Both the position numbers and the translations under genes were made by a program. A model generated the notes under the pieces. That model did not search any database and was not told the origin of the DNA. It saw nothing but the letters and a program-made list of their open reading frames with translations. Below, in pieces: positions 1 to 8,589 of a stretch of 64,000 nt of DNA. The DNA is taken from positions 124,001 through 188,000 of the forward strand of contig CAUQTI010000001.1 of assembly GCA_963521065.1 (NCBI GenBank), read 5' to 3'. Each line of letters starts with the position of its first letter. The stretch's first letter is position 1. Origin of the DNA: IOR16 sp963521065 (lineage in GTDB: Bacteria > Bacillota > Clostridia > Peptostreptococcales > Anaerovoracaceae).

Positions 1-1
1 C

Positions 2-3000
2 GAAGTTAAGAAGCCGGAGACGATAAATTACAGAACTTTAAAACCGGAAAAAGAAGGTCTGTTTTGTGAAAAAATATTTGGACCGACTAAAGACTGGGAA
101 TGTCACTGCGGAAAATATAAAAGGATTCGCTATAAAGGAATCGTATGCGACCGTTGCGGAGTAGAAGTTACGAAAGCAAAGGTTCGAAGAGAGAGAATGG
201 GGCACATTGAGCTTGCTGCCCCAGTTTCTCATATTTGGTATTTTAAAGGAATTCCAAGCAGAATGGGACTCGTTTTGGATATCTCCCCGAGAAATCTGGA
301 AAAAGTACTCTATTTTGCTGCATATATCGTAACGGATCCGGGTGATTCTGGGCTGGGCTACAAAGAAATTCTGACAGAACTGCAATACCGAGAAGCCAAG
401 GACAAATTTGGAAGCGGATTTAAAGCGGCGATGGGTGCGGAGGCTGTGAAGGAATTGCTTTCTCAGATTGACTTAGTTGCCATGTCAGATGATTTGAGAA
501 ATAAACTGAAAGATGCTTCCGGACAGAAAAAAATCCGTATTGTGCGTCGTCTAGAAGTCATTGAAGCATTGAGGACTTCCGGAAATAAGCCGGAGTGGAT
601 GGTATTGGAAGTGATTCCTGTCATTCCGCCGGATCTTAGACCAATGGTACAGCTCGATGGAGGGCGTTTTGCAACCTCCGATTTAAATGATTTATATCGA
701 AGAGTCATTAACCGCAACAACCGCTTGAAGCGGCTTTTGGATTTGGGGGCACCAGATATTATTGTCCGCAATGAAAAAAGAATGCTTCAAGAAGCAGTGG
801 ATGCGCTGATTGATAATGGAAGAAGAGGCCGGCCGGTGACTGGACCGGGAAGCAGACCTCTGAAATCCTTATCCGATATGCTGAAGGGAAAGCAGGGACG
901 TTTCAGACAGAACTTATTAGGAAAGCGTGTTGACTATTCCGGACGTTCTGTAATCGTTGTAGGCCCTGAACTGAAATTCTATCAGTGCGGTCTTCCGAAA
1001 AAAATGGCATTGGAATTATTTAAGCCGTTTATTATGAAAAAATTAGTGCAGGATGGCCATGCACATAATATTAAGAGCGCAAAGCGTATGGTGGAAAAGG
1101 TACGTCCGGAGGTATGGGACGTTTTGGATGAAGTTATTAAGGATCATCCAGTGCTTTTAAACCGTGCTCCGACGCTACATCGCTTGGGTATTCAGGCCTT
1201 TGAGCCGGTTTTAGTAGAAGGAAAGGCAATCAAGCTTCATCCTTTGGTTTGTACTGCATATAATGCTGACTTTGACGGAGACCAAATGGCGGTTCACGTT
1301 CCGCTTTCTGTAGAAGCACAGGCCGAAGCGAGATTTTTGATGCTTTCAGTCAATAATATTCTTGCACCAAAAGACGGCTCTCCAATTACTACGCCGACTC
1401 AGGATATGATTTTGGGAAGTTATTATTTAACGCACCCTGGATTGGATGATCGAAGCAGTAAGGCTGAAGTAGGCGACGGCAGAATCTTTACAGATTATGA
1501 CGAGCTGCTGATGGCGTATCAGACAGGTGCTGCAGGGATTCATGCGAGAGTAAAGGTTCGAAGAAAACTTTCAAAGGATGATCCTGGAAAATTAGTGGAA
1601 TCTACTGTAGGCCGTTTTATCTTTAACGACAGGATTCCTCAGGATTTGGGTTACATTGATCGAAGTGCAGACCCATATTCATTGGAAATCGATTTCCTTT
1701 GTGATAAAAAGAAATTAGGGCATATTATTGATCGTTGTTACCGTGTTCATGGAAATACGGAAACGGTAAAGATGTTGGATCATATTAAAAGCACTGGCTT
1801 CCGTTATTCCACAAAAGCAGCAATCACCATTAGTGTTGCTGACATGGAAATGCCGAAAGAAAAGAAAGCAATTATTGAAGAAGCACAGGGTATTGTCGAT
1901 AAGTACGAGACTGCTTACCGCCGAGGATTGATGTCGAATGAGGAACGTTATGAAAAAGTAATTCAGACGTGGCATAAGGCAACGGATGATGTTGCAGATG
2001 CGCTGATGGCTTCCTTGGGGACCTTGAATAATCTATATATCATGGCACACTCCGGAGCCCGTGGAAGTAAGAACCAGATTAAACAGGTCGGAGGTATGCG
2101 TGGATTGATGGCGAATGCAACCGGTAAAACTATTGAAATCCCGATTACCGCGAACTTCCGTGAAGGACTTTCCGTTATGGAGTACTTCCTTTCTTCAAAC
2201 GGAGCTCGAAAAGGTCTGGCAGATACCGCGCTGCGTACAGCAGACTCCGGATATCTGACAAGAAGACTGGTCGACGTCAGTCATAATGTAATTGTCCGCG
2301 AAGTCGATTGCGGTACAACAGAAGGAATTGAAGTTCGGGCATTTGCAGACGGCAAGGAAGTAATTGAAGCCTTAAAGCTGCGTATTGTAGGCCGAACGGC
2401 GTTAGAAGATATTTATGATGCAAAGGGAAATCTGCTTGTTTCTGGCGGCGAAGAAATTAAAGAAGCTGCTGCAGAAGCGATTGAAAAAGCAGGGATTGAA
2501 TCTGTGAAGATTCGTTCCGTTATGGCATGCAAAAGCCAATCTGGTATTTGTGGAAAATGCTACGGAAGAAACTTGGCGACTGGAGAGCCGGTTAATATCG
2601 GAGAAGCGGTTGGTATTACCGCAGCACAGTCCATCGGTGAACCGGGTACCCAGCTTACAATGCGTACGTTCCATACGGGTGGTGTATCCGTTGCAGGAAA
2701 CGATATCACGCAGGGTCTTCCTAGAGTTGAAGAGCTTTTCGAAGCTAGAAAACCAAAAGGTCTTGCTGAAATTTGTGAGGCCGATGGAACTGTTGTGTTA
2801 ATCGAAAGCCGGAAGGACAACAAAACGGAAGTCAAAATTCTCGGTGAAGAAGAACATGTTTATATCATTCCTTACGGTGCGCGCTTGCGGGTATCCGAAG
2901 GTGACTTGATTAAAGCAGGAGATGCAATTACAAAGGGACCATTGAATCCACATGATATTTTGAGACTCAATGACGTGGAAGGGGTATACCAGTATTTGCT

Positions 3001-3610
3001 GAAAGAAGTACAGAGAGTGTATAAGCAGCAGGGTGTAGATATTAATGATAAGCACATTGAGGTAATTGTCAGCCAGATGCTTTCTAAGTGTAAGATTGAG
3101 GAAGCGGGCGATACGGCACTACTCCCAGGCGGACTTTACAGCCAGATGGAATTGGAAGAAGCAAACAATGCATTGGGTGCGGATCAGCAGCCGGCTGTCG
3201 GAAAACGCGTACTACTGGGTATTACGAAAGCATCACTCGCAACAAATTCCTTCTTGTCAGCAGCATCTTTCCAGGAGACAACTCGTGTTCTGACCGATGC
3301 GGCAATTAAAGGTAAAAATGATAAGCTTCTTGGACTAAAGGAAAATGTTATTATCGGAAAACTGATTCCGGCGGGTACCGGTATGAAACGTTACCGCAAT
3401 ATCAATTTGGATTATGGTGAAAATACGGAATATATGAATTCGTTCAAAACGCATCTTGATGAAGAAGATGAATTCGAAGATGTGTTGGAAGAAAATGCCC
3501 CGTTTTTTAAGCCGGAGGATGAATTGATCAGCGATGCGGCTGTTGCACCGACAGAACCGGAGAATTTGGATTTAGATACTAGTTTGGATTCTGGATTTAC
3601 AGAAGTATAG
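2..3610 (+). CDS. rpoC: DNA-directed RNA polymerase subunit beta' (5' end outside window)
   Basis: Largest core subunit of RNA polymerase; it carries the catalytic magnesium site. The open frame runs in from the left edge, so about 25 N-terminal residues are missing. 1202 residues are visible. The N-terminal zinc-binding domain (CHCG followed by CDRCG) comes first. The absolutely conserved NADFDGDQM loop is at about visible residue 421. The second zinc site (CKSQSGICGKCYG) and the trigger-loop region follow. An acidic tail ends the protein, as is common in clostridial RpoC. The first internal ATG at 197 is not the start, because conserved RpoC sequence continues upstream of it. rpoB should lie immediately to the left. 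Confidence 0.98.
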   Translation, partial: EVKKPETINYRTLKPEKEGLFCEKIFGPTKDWECHCGKYKRIRYKGIVCDRCGVEVTKAKVRRERMGHIELAAPVSHIWYFKGIPSRMGLVLDISPRNLEKVLYFAAYIVTDPGDSGLGYKEILTELQYREAKDKFGSGFKAAMGAEAVKELLSQIDLVAMSDDLRNKLKDASGQKKIRIVRRLEVIEALRTSGNKPEWMVLEVIPVIPPDLRPMVQLDGGRFATSDLNDLYRRVINRNNRLKRLLDLGAPDIIVRNEKRMLQEAVDALIDNGRRGRPVTGPGSRPLKSLSDMLKGKQGRFRQNLLGKRVDYSGRSVIVVGPELKFYQCGLPKKMALELFKPFIMKKLVQDGHAHNIKSAKRMVEKVRPEVWDVLDEVIKDHPVLLNRAPTLHRLGIQAFEPVLVEGKAIKLHPLVCTAYNADFDGDQMAVHVPLSVEAQAEARFLMLSVNNILAPKDGSPITTPTQDMILGSYYLTHPGLDDRSSKAEVGDGRIFTDYDELLMAYQTGAAGIHARVKVRRKLSKDDPGKLVESTVGRFIFNDRIPQDLGYIDRSADPYSLEIDFLCDKKKLGHIIDRCYRVHGNTETVKMLDHIKSTGFRYSTKAAITISVADMEMPKEKKAIIEEAQGIVDKYETAYRRGLMSNEERYEKVIQTWHKATDDVADALMASLGTLNNLYIMAHSGARGSKNQIKQVGGMRGLMANATGKTIEIPITANFREGLSVMEYFLSSNGARKGLADTALRTADSGYLTRRLVDVSHNVIVREVDCGTTEGIEVRAFADGKEVIEALKLRIVGRTALEDIYDAKGNLLVSGGEEIKEAAAEAIEKAGIESVKIRSVMACKSQSGICGKCYGRNLATGEPVNIGEAVGITAAQSIGEPGTQLTMRTFHTGGVSVAGNDITQGLPRVEELFEARKPKGLAEICEADGTVVLIESRKDNKTEVKILGEEEHVYIIPYGARLRVSEGDLIKAGDAITKGPLNPHDILRLNDVEGVYQYLLKEVQRVYKQQGVDINDKHIEVIVSQMLSKCKIEEAGDTALLPGGLYSQMELEEANNALGADQQPAVGKRVLLGITKASLATNSFLSAASFQETTRVLTDAAIKGKNDKLLGLKENVIIGKLIPAGTGMKRYRNINLDYGENTEYMNSFKTHLDEEDEFEDVLEENAPFFKPEDELISDAAVAPTEPENLDLDTSLDSGFTEV

Positions 3611-3664
3611 AAAAATATAAAAAACTAAAATAATGAAAATAATCATCGCTCAGTATGAAAAAAA

Positions 3665-3694
3665 TTGACAACTTTGTCGGTTTAATGATATACT
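3665..3694 (+). promoter_or_regulatory. Promoter of the str operon
   Basis: A TTGACA -35 box (3665-3670), an 18-bp spacer and a TATACT -10 box (3689-3694) lie in the rpoC-rpsL gap. Transcription would start near 3701 and give a leader of about 90 nt before rpsL. No terminator is evident between rpoC and this promoter, so readthrough from rpoC is also possible. The small L7Ae-like gene that Bacillus carries between rpoC and rpsL is absent. Confidence 0.75.
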
Positions 3695-3789
3695 GAGCTT
3701 TGGTTCGCTATGGATTTAAACCATTTGGGTTTAAATATATATTATTTAGTTTTTGTGCACGCAGATCGGCACAAAGAAAGGAGATTTAA

Positions 3790-4206
3790 ATGCCTACAAT
3801 TAATCAACTGGTAAGACAGGGAAGAGTCAGAGCTGAAAAGAAGTCTACTGCGCCTGCGCTGTTAAAAGGTATGAATTCCATTAAGAGAGTACCAACAGAC
3901 ACAGAAGCACCTCAGAAGAGAGGCGTATGCACTTCCGTAAAAACTGTGACTCCTAAGAAGCCAAACTCCGCACTGAGAAAAGTAGCAAGAGTTAAGCTGA
4001 CAAACGGTATTGAAGTAAGCGCATATATTCCGGGAGTTGGACACAACTTGCAGGAGCATAGCGTTGTTTTGATCCGTGGCGGAAGAGTAAAGGACCTTCC
4101 GGGTGTGAGATATCACATCGTCAGAGGTACACTCGATACAGCTGGAGTGGCAAACAGAAACCAGGCTCGTTCCAAGTATGGTGCGAAGAGAGCAAAAAAG
4201 AAATAA
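3790..4206 (+). CDS. rpsL: 30S ribosomal protein S12
   Basis: Decoding-centre protein of the small subunit. It begins MPTINQLVRQGR and contains the conserved KPNSALRK and VLIRGGRVKDLPGVRYH segments, which face the A site and include the lysines where streptomycin resistance changes usually fall. Its 138 residues match the Gram-positive form, which is longer than the enterobacterial one. An AAAGGAG ribosome binding site precedes the ATG. It is the first gene of the str operon. Confidence 0.98.
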   Translation: MPTINQLVRQGRVRAEKKSTAPALLKGMNSIKRVPTDTEAPQKRGVCTSVKTVTPKKPNSALRKVARVKLTNGIEVSAYIPGVGHNLQEHSVVLIRGGRVKDLPGVRYHIVRGTLDTAGVANRNQARSKYGAKRAKKK

Positions 4207-4242
4207 GAGTTATATTTTAGAAAGAATCGGGAAAACTAAAAA

Positions 4243-4271
4243 GTGCCCTTAATATAGATATTGAGAGGCAC
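4243..4271 (+). promoter_or_regulatory. Hairpin in the rpsL-rpsG gap, possible S7 regulatory site
   Basis: GTGCC (4243-4247) pairs with GGCAC (4267-4271). Between them CTTAATAT pairs with ATATTGAG, leaving one bulged A, so the stem is long and the loop small. No T-run follows, so it is not a terminator. In E. coli the S12-S7 gap is the binding site through which S7 represses its own operon. A similar role here is inference from position only. Confidence 0.4.
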
Positions 4272-4321
4272 CGCGGCACGTGAAGGCATTGTGTCGAGTA
4301 CCGAAATAGGAGGGAAGAGAA

Positions 4322-4792
4322 GTGCCAAGAAGAGGAAATATTCCAAAAAGAGAAGTGCTTCCTGATCCAGTATACGGCAGTGTTGTTGTTGCAAAACTAA
4401 TCAACAGCATTATGTTGGATGGAAAAAAGGGCGTAGCACAATCAATCGTCTACGACGCTTTTGATAAAATCAAGGAAGTAACAAATGAAGAACCGATAGA
4501 AGTGTTTGAAAAAGCAATGAACAACATTATGCCTGTTGTAGAGGTTAAGGCAAGACGTGTTGGCGGAGCGAACTATCAGGTTCCGATTGAAGTAAGAGCA
4601 GAAAGACGCCAGACACTTGGTCTGAGATGGTTAACAAAGTATACCAGACTCAGAGGTGAAAAATATATGGCGGAAAGACTTGCGAAAGAACTTATGGATG
4701 CTGCGAACAATACCGGAGCTTCCGTAAAGAAGAAAGAAGATACCCATAAGATGGCTGAAGCAAATAGAGCATTTGCTCACTACAGATGGTGA
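4322..4792 (+). CDS. rpsG: 30S ribosomal protein S7
   Basis: Primary assembly protein that binds the 3' major domain of 16S rRNA and forms part of the E site. It begins MPRRGNIPKREVLPDPVYGS. The 156-residue length and the RWLTKYTRLRGEKYMAERL segment are typical of the family. The start is a GTG behind AGGAGGG. It lies 115 bp after rpsL and 19 bp before fusA, in the usual str order. Confidence 0.97.
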   Translation: MPRRGNIPKREVLPDPVYGSVVVAKLINSIMLDGKKGVAQSIVYDAFDKIKEVTNEEPIEVFEKAMNNIMPVVEVKARRVGGANYQVPIEVRAERRQTLGLRWLTKYTRLRGEKYMAERLAKELMDAANNTGASVKKKEDTHKMAEANRAFAHYRW

Positions 4793-4811
4793 TCATAGAG
4801 AGGAGTCAGAT

Positions 4812-6875
4812 ATGCCTAGACAATTTCCGTTAGAGAAGACTAGAAATATAGGTATCATGGCCCACATTGATGCAGGAAAAACCACAACAACAGAGAGAAT
4901 TTTGTTTTACACAGGAAGAACTCACAAGATTGGTGAAACTCATGAAGGTGCGGCTACCATGGACTGGATGGCACAGGAGCAGGAAAGAGGAATCACGATT
5001 ACCTCTGCTGCAACGACTGCACAGTGGAAAGATACCAGAATCAATATTATTGATACACCAGGACACGTAGACTTTACCGTGGAAGTTGAGAGATCTTTGC
5101 GCGTACTAGATAGTGCCGTAACGGTATTGTGTGCAAAGGGCGGAGTTGAACCTCAGTCCGAAACGGTTTGGAGACAAGCAGACAAATATGGCGTTCCAAG
5201 AATGATTTTCGTTAATAAAATGGACATTTTGGGCGCAGATTTCTATCACGTTATGGATATGGTAAAAAACCGTTTAAAAGCAAATGCGGTTGCCATTCAG
5301 CTTCCGATAGGAAAAGAAGAAAATTTTGTCGGAGTCATTGACTTAATTCAAATGAAAGCCGAAGTTTATAAGGATGAGCTTGGAAAAGAATTTGAATTTG
5401 TAGAGATTCCGGATGATATGAAAGAAGCTGCAGCTGAGTGGAGAGCTAAGATGGTCGAAGCGGTTGCAGAAGGCGACGAAGAGTTGCTTATGAAATATTT
5501 GGACGGGGAAGACCTGACCAACGAAGAGTTGAAAAGAACAATTCGTAAAATGACAATTGCCGGAGAAATGGTTCCTGTAACCTGCGGTTCTGCATACAGA
5601 AATAAAGGTGTACAGCCTTTGCTGGATGCGGTACTGGATTTCTTACCTTCTCCTTTGGATATCCCACCAATCAAAGGTGTTTTACCAGATACAGAAGAAG
5701 AAGCAGAAAGAGCTGCGGATGATAATGGTCCGTTCTCTGCATTGGCATTTAAGATTATGGCTGACCCGTTTGTTGGTAAGCTTGCATTTTTCCGTGTTTA
5801 TTCCGGTATGCTTTCTTCCGGATCTTATGTTTACAATTCGACAAAAGGAAAGAAAGAAAGAATCGGAAGAATTTTGCAGATGCATGCAAATAAAAGAGAA
5901 GAAATCGAAATGGTTTATGCCGGGGATATCGCAGCCGCAGTTGGCTTAAAAGATACAACGACTGGCGACACCCTGTGCGATGAAAAGGATGAAATCATTT
6001 TGGAGTCTATGGACTTCCCAGAACCAGTAATTGAAATTGCAATTGAGCCGAAAACAAAGGCTGGCCAGGAAAAGATGGGTATTGCGCTTTCGAAGCTGGC
6101 AGAAGAAGATCCTACCTTTAAGACCTTTACGCATGAAGAAACAGGACAGACAATTATCGCTGGAATGGGTGAGCTTCACCTTGAGATTATTGTTGACCGT
6201 CTGTTGCGTGAATTTAAGGTGGAAGCAAATGTAGGTAAGCCGCAAGTATCCTATAAGGAAACGATTACCGGTACTGCAGATGTGGATAATAAGTATGCGA
6301 AGCAGTCCGGCGGACGCGGCCAATACGGTCACGTTAAAATCAGAATTTATCCAAGAAATCCTGGTGAAGGATATGAATTTAAAAATGCAATCGTGGGTGG
6401 TTCCATTCCTAGAGAATACATCCCTAAGATTGATGAAGGAATTCGTGAATCCATGCAGAATGGACCTTTAGCCGGATATCAGGTTGTAGACGTTGGCGTT
6501 GAGTTATATGATGGTTCTTACCATGAAGTTGACTCCTCTGAAATGGCATTTAAGATTGCCGCATCAATGGCATTCCGTGAAGCTGTGAAAAAAGCAAAGC
6601 CAGCGCTTCTTGAACCGATTATGAAGGTCGAAGTCAATGCACCAGAAGATTATATGGGTGATATCATCGGTGATATCAGTTCCAGAAGAGGAAGAATCGA
6701 AGGTTCTGAAATCATGAATGGTGCAGTAACAGTACGCTCTTTTGTTCCACTGTCTGAAATGTTTGGCTATGCCACAGACTTACGTTCTAAGACACAGGGC
6801 CGTGGTGTATACGTTATGCAGATGGATCATTTTGAAAAATTACCGGATAGCTTGATTGACAAGATTAACAAATAA
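4812..6875 (+). CDS. fusA: Elongation factor G
   Basis: Translocation GTPase, which also takes part in ribosome recycling. 687 residues. The GTP-binding motifs are AHIDAGKTT (P-loop), DTPGHVDF (G3) and NKMD (G4), followed by EF-G domains II to V ending near ...VYVMQMDHFEKLP. I chose the ATG at 4812 because it follows an AGAGGAG site and gives the family N-terminus MPRQFPLEKTRNIGI. An upstream in-frame ATG at 4773 lies inside rpsG and would add unrelated residues. Confidence 0.98.
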   Translation: MPRQFPLEKTRNIGIMAHIDAGKTTTTERILFYTGRTHKIGETHEGAATMDWMAQEQERGITITSAATTAQWKDTRINIIDTPGHVDFTVEVERSLRVLDSAVTVLCAKGGVEPQSETVWRQADKYGVPRMIFVNKMDILGADFYHVMDMVKNRLKANAVAIQLPIGKEENFVGVIDLIQMKAEVYKDELGKEFEFVEIPDDMKEAAAEWRAKMVEAVAEGDEELLMKYLDGEDLTNEELKRTIRKMTIAGEMVPVTCGSAYRNKGVQPLLDAVLDFLPSPLDIPPIKGVLPDTEEEAERAADDNGPFSALAFKIMADPFVGKLAFFRVYSGMLSSGSYVYNSTKGKKERIGRILQMHANKREEIEMVYAGDIAAAVGLKDTTTGDTLCDEKDEIILESMDFPEPVIEIAIEPKTKAGQEKMGIALSKLAEEDPTFKTFTHEETGQTIIAGMGELHLEIIVDRLLREFKVEANVGKPQVSYKETITGTADVDNKYAKQSGGRGQYGHVKIRIYPRNPGEGYEFKNAIVGGSIPREYIPKIDEGIRESMQNGPLAGYQVVDVGVELYDGSYHEVDSSEMAFKIAASMAFREAVKKAKPALLEPIMKVEVNAPEDYMGDIIGDISSRRGRIEGSEIMNGAVTVRSFVPLSEMFGYATDLRSKTQGRGVYVMQMDHFEKLPDSLIDKINK

Positions 6876-6886
6876 AGAAATATCAT

Positions 6887-6922
6887 AGACATTCCTTGCT
6901 GCACCCGCTGTGAGGAATGTCT
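6887..6922 (+). promoter_or_regulatory. Inverted repeat between fusA and tuf
   Basis: AGACATTCCT (6887-6896) and AGGAATGTCT (6913-6922) are perfect 10-bp arms around a 16-nt loop. There is no T-run after it, and the tuf ribosome binding site begins 17 nt later. It could set an mRNA processing or stability boundary that lets tuf be expressed more than fusA, or be a weak attenuator. The role is not shown. Confidence 0.45.
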
Positions 6923-6952
6923 GACATATTTATAAAATGGAGGAATTTTATA

Positions 6953-8146
6953 ATGGCAAAGGCTAAATTTGAAAGAACAAAACCGCATGTTAACATCGGA
7001 ACGATTGGTCACGTAGACCACGGAAAGACTACATTAACAGCAGCAATTACAAAGACTCTTCATCAGAGATATGGACTTGGCGAGCAGGTTGCATTTGACC
7101 AGATTGACAAGGCACCGGAAGAAAGAGAAAGAGGAATCACGATTGCGACTTCTCACGTAGAATATGAGACACCAAACAGACACTACGCACACGTAGACTG
7201 CCCGGGACATGCTGACTATGTAAAGAACATGATTACAGGAGCAGCACAGATGGACGGAGGAATTCTTGTAGTAGCAGCAACGGACGGACCGATGCCGCAG
7301 ACAAGAGAGCACATCCTTCTTTCCAGACAGGTAGGCGTACCATACATCGTAGTATTCTTAAACAAGTGCGATATGGTAGATGACGAAGAGCTGCTTGACT
7401 TAGTAGAAATGGAAGTAAGAGAATTACTCGACTTATATGAATTCCCAGGAGATGATACACCAATCATCAGAGGATCTGCTTTGGAAGCATTGAACAATCC
7501 AGAAGGACCATGGGGAGATAAGATTGTAGAACTGTTCGAGCAGATCGACACTTATATTCCAGAACCTACAAGAGCAACAGATAAGCCATTCCTGATGCCG
7601 GTAGAGGACGTATTCTCTATTACAGGACGTGGAACAGTAGCAACAGGAAGAGTAGAAAGAGGAATCTTAAAGGTATCCGACGAAGTAGAAATCGTAGGAC
7701 TGACAGAAGCGCCTAGAAAAGTAGTAGTAACAGGAATCGAAATGTTCCGTAAGCTGTTAGATCAGGGTGAAGCAGGAGATAACATCGGAGCGTTGCTTCG
7801 TGGAGTACAGAGAACTGAAATCGAAAGAGGTCAGGTACTTGCAGCAACAGGAACGATTCATCCGCATACAAAGTTCATATCTGAGGTATATGTATTAAAG
7901 AAAGAAGAAGGCGGACGCCACACTCCATTCTTTAATGGATACAGACCACAGTTCTATTTCAGAACAACAGACGTAACTGGATCTGTAACATTGCCAGAAG
8001 GAACAGAAATGTGTATGCCTGGAGATAACATCCGGATGGACATCGAACTGATTACCCCAATTGCAATTGAAGAAGGACTTCGTTTCGCGATTCGTGAAGG
8101 CGGAAGAACAGTTGCATCTGGTGTTGTAACTAAGATTGAAGCATAA
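6953..8146 (+). CDS. tuf: Elongation factor Tu
   Basis: GTPase that carries aminoacyl-tRNA to the ribosomal A site. 397 residues. Motifs are GHVDHGKTT, DCPGHADYVKN and NKCD, followed by the two beta-barrel domains ending RTVASGVVTKI. The ATG at 6953 follows TGGAGGAATTT and gives the canonical MAKAKFERTKPHVNIGTIGHVD. A longer in-frame start at 6917 would place the 3' arm of the upstream hairpin in the coding region and is unlikely. Last gene of the str operon. Confidence 0.98.
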   Translation: MAKAKFERTKPHVNIGTIGHVDHGKTTLTAAITKTLHQRYGLGEQVAFDQIDKAPEERERGITIATSHVEYETPNRHYAHVDCPGHADYVKNMITGAAQMDGGILVVAATDGPMPQTREHILLSRQVGVPYIVVFLNKCDMVDDEELLDLVEMEVRELLDLYEFPGDDTPIIRGSALEALNNPEGPWGDKIVELFEQIDTYIPEPTRATDKPFLMPVEDVFSITGRGTVATGRVERGILKVSDEVEIVGLTEAPRKVVVTGIEMFRKLLDQGEAGDNIGALLRGVQRTEIERGQVLAATGTIHPHTKFISEVYVLKKEEGGRHTPFFNGYRPQFYFRTTDVTGSVTLPEGTEMCMPGDNIRMDIELITPIAIEEGLRFAIREGGRTVASGVVTKIEA

Positions 8147-8198
8147 TTTTTTTCGGAAAGAAAATTGTCTGTGCGATAAGAGTAAGGTTTAAGATTAT

Positions 8199-8234
8199 AG
8201 AAAGCACGCTGTAATTCAGTGTGCTTTCTCTTTA
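8199..8234 (+). terminator. Terminator after tuf
   Basis: AGAAAGCACGCTG pairs with CAGTGTGCTTTCT around a short TAATT loop, with one G-T pair, and is followed by a short T-rich run (TCTTTAT). It closes the str operon and separates it from the accessory block. Confidence 0.8.
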
Positions 8235-8248
8235 TACAATGGAAAAGA

Positions 8249-8278
8249 TTGATTTTTCTACAGGAAAACAGGTATGAT
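8249..8278 (+). promoter_or_regulatory. Candidate promoter of the antiporter gene
   Basis: TTGATT (8249-8254), an 18-bp spacer and TATGAT (8273-8278). It lies upstream of both hairpins described next, so the transcript would have a leader of about 300 nt. The remainder of the 443-nt gap (8147-8589) holds no ORF I can support. Confidence 0.5.
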
Positions 8279-8359
8279 AAGTGTAATAATATACCGTTTG
8301 AATAAGGGAAAAAACATATACGACTGACCAACTACATATAATATAGACTAGTTTATTTA

Positions 8360-8401
8360 TGCAAATGGAAACCTTAGGCTTCACTGTTTGCACTTTTTTT
8401 A
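8360..8401 (+). terminator. Tandem leader hairpin 1 (terminator-like)
   Basis: TGCAAA (8360-8365) pairs with TTTGCA (8387-8392). The inner helix is GAA/TTC and CC/GG around a TTA loop, and a seven-T run follows. It resembles hairpin 2 in sequence order and shape. Together they look like attenuators or expression platforms of an unidentified leader for the antiporter gene. Confidence 0.55.
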
Positions 8402-8498
8402 TAGTAAGGGAAATTGTGAAAAAAGTAGAAAGACACTTTATAGAAGCTCCATTACTGTAAGAAAAAATGTTGGTAAAATTATGTTTTTCATAGCATTT

Positions 8499-8539
8499 TG
8501 TAAATAGAAATCCTTGGATTTTATGATTTACGCTTTTTT
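8499..8539 (+). terminator. Tandem leader hairpin 2 (terminator-like)
   Basis: GTAAAT (8500-8505) pairs with ATTTAC (8526-8531). The inner helix AAATCC/GGATTT closes a TT turn, so the tip must be partly open, and a six-T run follows. The outer helix has the same form as in hairpin 1 but with C-G replaced by T-A, a compensatory change. It ends 50 nt before the antiporter start codon. Confidence 0.55.
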
Positions 8540-8589
8540 CCTATTTAAGAAGCAAATATCTCAAAGGTAGAGAAAAAGAGGGAGAAGAT

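Noticed and set aside
197..3610. rpoC starting at the first ATG, 197
   Set aside because: Conserved RpoC sequence, including the N-terminal zinc cysteines, continues upstream in frame to base 2.
4773..4811. Longer N-terminus for elongation factor G
   Set aside because: It would overlap rpsG and add residues without homology; the ATG at 4812 has a ribosome binding site and the canonical start.
8230..8589. Known Na+, fluoride, guanidine or c-di-AMP riboswitch before the antiporter
   Set aside because: I could not match the conserved core of any of these classes; only terminator-like hairpins are evident.
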